Part shown: positions 6,346 to 9,281 of the stretch, one piece after another
How positions within the stretch are numbered: position 1 is the first letter of the stretch
How the letters are laid out: each line of letters begins with the position of its first letter
From: an uncultured Flavobacteriales bacterium
GTDB taxonomy: Bacteria; Bacteroidota; Bacteroidia; Flavobacteriales; BACL11
DNA: 9,281 bases
Direction of reading: 5' to 3'
Assembly (NCBI GenBank): GCA_913047525.1
Contig: CAJWUS010000047.1
Location: 1 to 9,281 of the forward strand
Notes under the pieces: model-generated
The model's input: only the letters and a program-made list of their open reading frames with translations
Databases searched by the model: none
Told to the model about the DNA's origin: nothing
Made by a program: the position numbers and the translations under genes

Positions 6346-8114
6346 TGATAGAAGAAATTTTAAAACTGGAAATAGAAAAATGTTTAGCGGAATCGTACTT
6401 GGCAACTGACCAGAGTATTCAATTTCAAAAAACCAGAAAGGATTTTGAGGGAGATATTACCTTGGTCGTATTTCCATTGTTGAGGGTTTCCAAAAAGGGG
6501 CCAGAACAAACTGCTGATGAGATAGGGAGTTATTTAAAAGAAAACGTTGCTGAGGTTATAAATTTCAATGTGGTAAAAGGTTTCTTAAATCTTGAGATTG
6601 CTAAAAGATTCTGGTTTAATCAGTTTTTTAATATTTACAATATTGCTGATTATGGTTTGGCAATAATTGATGATAATGCTCCTACTTATTTAGTGGAGTA
6701 CTCATCACCTAATACCAATAAACCAATTCACTTGGGGCATTTACGAAATAATTTTTTGGGCTATTCTGTTGCTGAGATAATAAAGGCAAGTGGTAAGAAC
6801 GTAAAGAAAGTACAGGTTATTAATGACAGAGGAATACATATTTGTAAATCTATGGTGGCTTGGCTGGAATTTGGAAATAATGAAACACCTGAATCTTCTG
6901 GAAAGAAAGGGGATCATTTGGTTGGAAAATATTATATAGAATTTGATAAGCACTACAAAAAAGAGATTGCCGATTTGGTTGATTCTGGAATAGAAATAAA
7001 GCAAGCTGAAAAAGAAGCTCCTATCCTGATAAAAGCAAAAGAGATGCTCTTAAAGTGGGAAGCAAAAGATGTTGAAGTAAGAGCACTCTGGAAAAAAATG
7101 AACAAATGGGTATTTGATGGGTTTGCTACTACTTATAAAAGATTAGGTGTAAACTTTGATAAAAATTATTATGAAAGTGATACTTATCTTTTAGGGAAAA
7201 AAGTTGTTAAAATTGGTCTTGAAAAAGAAGTTTTTTATAAAAAAGAAGACGGTTCGGTATGGATAGATTTATCAGATGAAGGATTAGATGAGAAAATTAT
7301 TTTGCGTTCGGATGGTACCGCTGTTTATATGACACAAGATATTGGTACAGCTATACAAAGATATGAGGATTTTGGTTTTTCTCATATGGCATATATAGTT
7401 GCTAATGAGCAAGATTATCATTTTAAGGTATTGTTCTTAATATTAGATAAGTTGGGATATGAGTGGGCAAAAACCTGTTATCACTTATCCTATGGGATGG
7501 TAGATTTACCTTCTGGAAGAATGAAATCTCGTGAAGGGACTGTAGTAGATGCAGATGATTTTATACAAGAAATGGTTGATACAGCCAAAAGCATAGCAAA
7601 GGAATTAGGAAAATTAGAGGGAACGACAGAGAAAGAGGCAAATGATTTGTATGAAATTATTGGCTTAGGAGCATTAAAATATTTTTTACTTAAAGTTGAT
7701 CCTAAAAAACGTATGCTTTTTGACCCTAAAGAATCCATAGATTTTAATGGAAATACAGGACCATTTATCCAATACGCTTACGCTAGAATTCAATCTTTAA
7801 AAAGAAAGCATAAGGCTAAGGTGACAATACCAAAATCAGTTGATATAACAGATAAAGAACAAGAAATTATAAAGTTGTTAATGGAATTTCCATCCACTAT
7901 ACAAGAAGCAGCAGCTAATTATAGCCCTGCACTTGTTGCCAATTATGTTTATGACTTGGTGAAGGAGTACAATACTTACTACCAAAGCACTTCTATACTT
8001 ACAGCTGAGAGTAATGATCTAATTAATTTTCGATTAGGACTATCAGTTAAGGTTGGGGACGTAATAAAAGTAGCTATGGGATTGTTAGGAGTTGGTGTCC
8101 CTGATAGGATGTGA
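6345..8114 (+). CDS. argS: Arginyl-tRNA synthetase
   Basis: The product is 589 residues, a normal class I ArgS. The N-terminal Add-1 domain (about 1-88) recognises the tRNA-Arg D-loop. The catalytic Rossmann fold starts near 112, with the HIGH signature in NTNKPIHLGHLRN (HLGH at 129-132), followed by VQVINDRGIHICKSM at 156-170. The KMSKS loop is replaced by GRMKSREGT at 391-399, a variant I associate with Bacteroidota ArgS. The DALR-type anticodon-binding domain runs from about 470 (TGPFIQYAYARI) to the end, GVPDRM. The ATG at 6345 overlaps the ctlX stop (TAATG) and gives the expected N-terminus; an upstream in-frame ATG at 6306 would add 13 residues wholly inside ctlX and is unlikely. The overlap implies cotranscription and probably translational coupling with the arginine/citrulline hydrolases. 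Confidence 0.97.
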   Translation: MIEEILKLEIEKCLAESYLATDQSIQFQKTRKDFEGDITLVVFPLLRVSKKGPEQTADEIGSYLKENVAEVINFNVVKGFLNLEIAKRFWFNQFFNIYNIADYGLAIIDDNAPTYLVEYSSPNTNKPIHLGHLRNNFLGYSVAEIIKASGKNVKKVQVINDRGIHICKSMVAWLEFGNNETPESSGKKGDHLVGKYYIEFDKHYKKEIADLVDSGIEIKQAEKEAPILIKAKEMLLKWEAKDVEVRALWKKMNKWVFDGFATTYKRLGVNFDKNYYESDTYLLGKKVVKIGLEKEVFYKKEDGSVWIDLSDEGLDEKIILRSDGTAVYMTQDIGTAIQRYEDFGFSHMAYIVANEQDYHFKVLFLILDKLGYEWAKTCYHLSYGMVDLPSGRMKSREGTVVDADDFIQEMVDTAKSIAKELGKLEGTTEKEANDLYEIIGLGALKYFLLKVDPKKRMLFDPKESIDFNGNTGPFIQYAYARIQSLKRKHKAKVTIPKSVDITDKEQEIIKLLMEFPSTIQEAAANYSPALVANYVYDLVKEYNTYYQSTSILTAESNDLINFRLGLSVKVGDVIKVAMGLLGVGVPDRM

Positions 8115-8171
8115 GGAAAGTGATTATTTTAAGATCTAATTTTTAATGTTTTTTTCATACAATTTTATCCA

Positions 8172-9170
8172 ATGAGAAACTTACTTTATTTGTTTTGTCT
8201 AATTCTTTCATCTTGTTTATCAGATGATAATTTAATTTTAGTTAAGAATTCTGGTACTGCACAAGGAAGTTTTTATCACATCCAGTATTTATCAGATGGT
8301 GGTGTGAATTACAAATCTCAGACAGATAGTATTTTCAGAGAAATAGATAGTTCTCTCTCTATTTACAAGGAATATTCACTTATTAGCAAGTTGAATAATG
8401 GGCAGAATTTGAAAACCGATTTACTTTTTAATGAGGTGTTTTTAGCGGCAGAAAAAGTGTACTTAGAGAGTGAAGGACATTTTGATTGTTCGATTTCTCC
8501 ACTTGTGAAAGCCTGGGGTTTTTATAAAGATACATTGGGCGATTCCATTGTTATTGATTCAGTAAAGTTTCGTAATATTTTACCTTTTATTGGCTTTGAT
8601 AAAATTAAGTTGATAAAAGATTCTCTAATTCTACCAAAAGGGATGAGGTTGGACTTCAATGCCATTGCTCAAGGATATACAGTAGATGTGATAGCACAAT
8701 TTTTGCAAGAAAAAGGGAATAGTAATTATTTGATTGAAGTAGGTGGCGAGCTTTTGGCGAAAGGTAAAAATGCAGACGGAAACACTTGGAGAGTGGGGGT
8801 GGATAAGCCATCAGAAAATATAGATAAAAATGAACGTTTTCAGTTTATCTTGAATTTAGAGAATAAGGCATTAGCAACTTCTGGGAATTACCGTAGATTT
8901 TATGAAAAGGATGGGTTTAAATATGCACACACAATCAATCCTTTTAGCGGATTTCCAGCACAAAATAAGTTGCTGAGTGTTACGGTTATTCATGAAAGTT
9001 GCATGTTGGCTGATGCTTATGCTACTGCATTTATGGTAATGGGCACAAAGAAAAGTAAGCGATTTGTAAAATCTCATCCTGAAGTTGAAACCTACCTTGT
9101 TTACACTAATAAAAATGGAGAGTGGAATACTTTTATTAGTCCAGGAATGAAAAATAGGATTATAAATTAA
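8172..9170 (+). CDS. apbE: FAD:protein FMN transferase, lipoprotein (ApbE family)
   Basis: The product is 332 residues. It starts with a lipoprotein signal (MRNLLYLFCLI, lipobox LSSC, lipidated Cys15), so it is tethered facing the periplasm. ApbE blocks follow: SLSIYKEYSLISKLN at 61-75, SISPLVKAWGFY at 107-118, LDFNAIAQGYTVD at 160-172, YLIEVGGELLAKG at 186-198, ATSGNYRRFY at 235-244, HTINPFSGFP at 253-262 and ADAYATAFMVMG at 280-291 (Asp281 and Thr285, the expected metal site). The enzyme moves FMN from FAD to a Thr in targets such as NqrB and NqrC of the Na+-pumping NADH:quinone reductase, or RnfG/RnfD-type and other exported flavoproteins. The Asn/Ala in place of the Gly-Gly of the classical DxGGxAKG segment is a variant I associate with Bacteroidota. 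It lies 57 bp after argS, with no clear promoter or terminator between. It meets an NqrM-like gene tail to tail, pointing to Na+-NQR as the target. Confidence 0.94.
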   Translation: MRNLLYLFCLILSSCLSDDNLILVKNSGTAQGSFYHIQYLSDGGVNYKSQTDSIFREIDSSLSIYKEYSLISKLNNGQNLKTDLLFNEVFLAAEKVYLESEGHFDCSISPLVKAWGFYKDTLGDSIVIDSVKFRNILPFIGFDKIKLIKDSLILPKGMRLDFNAIAQGYTVDVIAQFLQEKGNSNYLIEVGGELLAKGKNADGNTWRVGVDKPSENIDKNERFQFILNLENKALATSGNYRRFYEKDGFKYAHTINPFSGFPAQNKLLSVTVIHESCMLADAYATAFMVMGTKKSKRFVKSHPEVETYLVYTNKNGEWNTFISPGMKNRIIN

Positions 9171-9281
9171 TCTTCCGATTTGCAAGCCTCATCAGGCATT
9201 GCTCCACAAAGACCACATGGCTCTCCTTCTTTGTTTGTTATTGGGTTTTGACTTGCACAAGTTCCAGCAAATTTTCCATTT
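9167..9281 (-). CDS. nqrM: 3' end of a small cysteine-rich NqrM-like (Na+-NQR maturation) protein
   Basis: The minus-strand frame is open from the right edge (first full codon at 9280-9278) to a TAA at 9169-9167 and encodes 37 residues. They begin NGKFAGTCASQNP and continue ITNKEGEPCGLCG, then AMPDEACKSED. Four cysteines (visible residues 8, 22, 25 and 33) in a short, soluble C-terminal tail with a CxxC pair match what I know of the small Bacteroidota membrane proteins found with nqr and apbE genes. NqrM, described in Vibrio, is a small membrane protein with four conserved Cys needed to insert iron between NqrD and NqrE. The N-terminal membrane helix should lie beyond the window. The neighbour apbE supports the call. 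The main uncertainty is that only the tail is visible and no membrane segment can be checked. Confidence 0.7.
   Translation of the reverse strand, partial: NGKFAGTCASQNPITNKEGEPCGLCGAMPDEACKSED

Noticed and set aside
8115..8171. Promoter for apbE after argS
   Set aside because: Only imperfect boxes (for example TAATTTTT at 8137-8144) are present in this AT-rich 57-bp gap, so no call is made.
8871..9185. 104-codon minus-strand frame opposite the end of apbE
   Set aside because: It is antisense to the conserved ApbE C-terminus; the credible minus-strand gene here is in a different frame and is the NqrM-like tail ending at 9167.

Overview
The window comes from a low-G+C (about one third by eye) genome of the phylum Bacteroidota. 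The evidence is a C-terminal type IX secretion sorting domain on the first gene, TAnnTTTG-type -7 promoter boxes, an almost complete lack of Shine-Dalgarno sequences, an FtsK/LolA gene pair, and Bacteroidota-style ArgS, CtlX, ApbE and NqrM-like proteins. No rRNA, tRNA, CRISPR array, phage gene or complete insertion sequence is visible. It looks like a mostly housekeeping chromosomal segment.

Layout. (1) 1-862, plus strand: the 3' end of a secreted T9SS-cargo gene, whose stop overlaps the GTG start of ruvX/yqgF. (2) 863-1334: a 472-bp gene-free stretch between convergent genes. It holds two REP-like palindromes, a 94-bp inverted-repeat unit and a degenerate heptamer tandem. (3) 1335-4323, minus strand: ftsK then lolA, one base apart. 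(4) 4324-4469: a divergent, AT-rich control region with a TAnnTTTG box close to the start codon on each side. (5) 4470-8114, plus strand: an amidinotransferase/deiminase-family enzyme, the citrulline hydrolase ctlX and arginyl-tRNA synthetase argS. The first two are 25 bp apart; the last two overlap by one base. (6) 8172-9170, plus strand: the lipoprotein FMN transferase apbE. (7) 9167-9281, minus strand: the 3' end of a small cysteine-rich NqrM-like gene, convergent with apbE, the two stop codons sharing one TTAA.

How the genes fit together. Block 5 is centred on arginine: two tandem but very divergent guanidine/ureido-group hydrolases are followed by the enzyme that charges tRNA-Arg. This suggests arginine (or a substituted arginine) to citrulline to ornithine, with ammonia release and without carbamoyl-phosphate enzymes. 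Blocks 6-7 pair two factors known to mature the Na+-translocating NADH:quinone reductase: ApbE for covalent FMN and NqrM for the iron centre. An nqr operon nearby, beyond the right edge, is therefore likely. FtsK and LolA serve chromosome segregation/division and outer-membrane lipoprotein transport.

I found no clearly new multi-gene system. The best second-look items are the truncated NqrM-like gene at the edge, the arginine module, the two heptamer-repeat loci and the structured gene-free stretch after ruvX.
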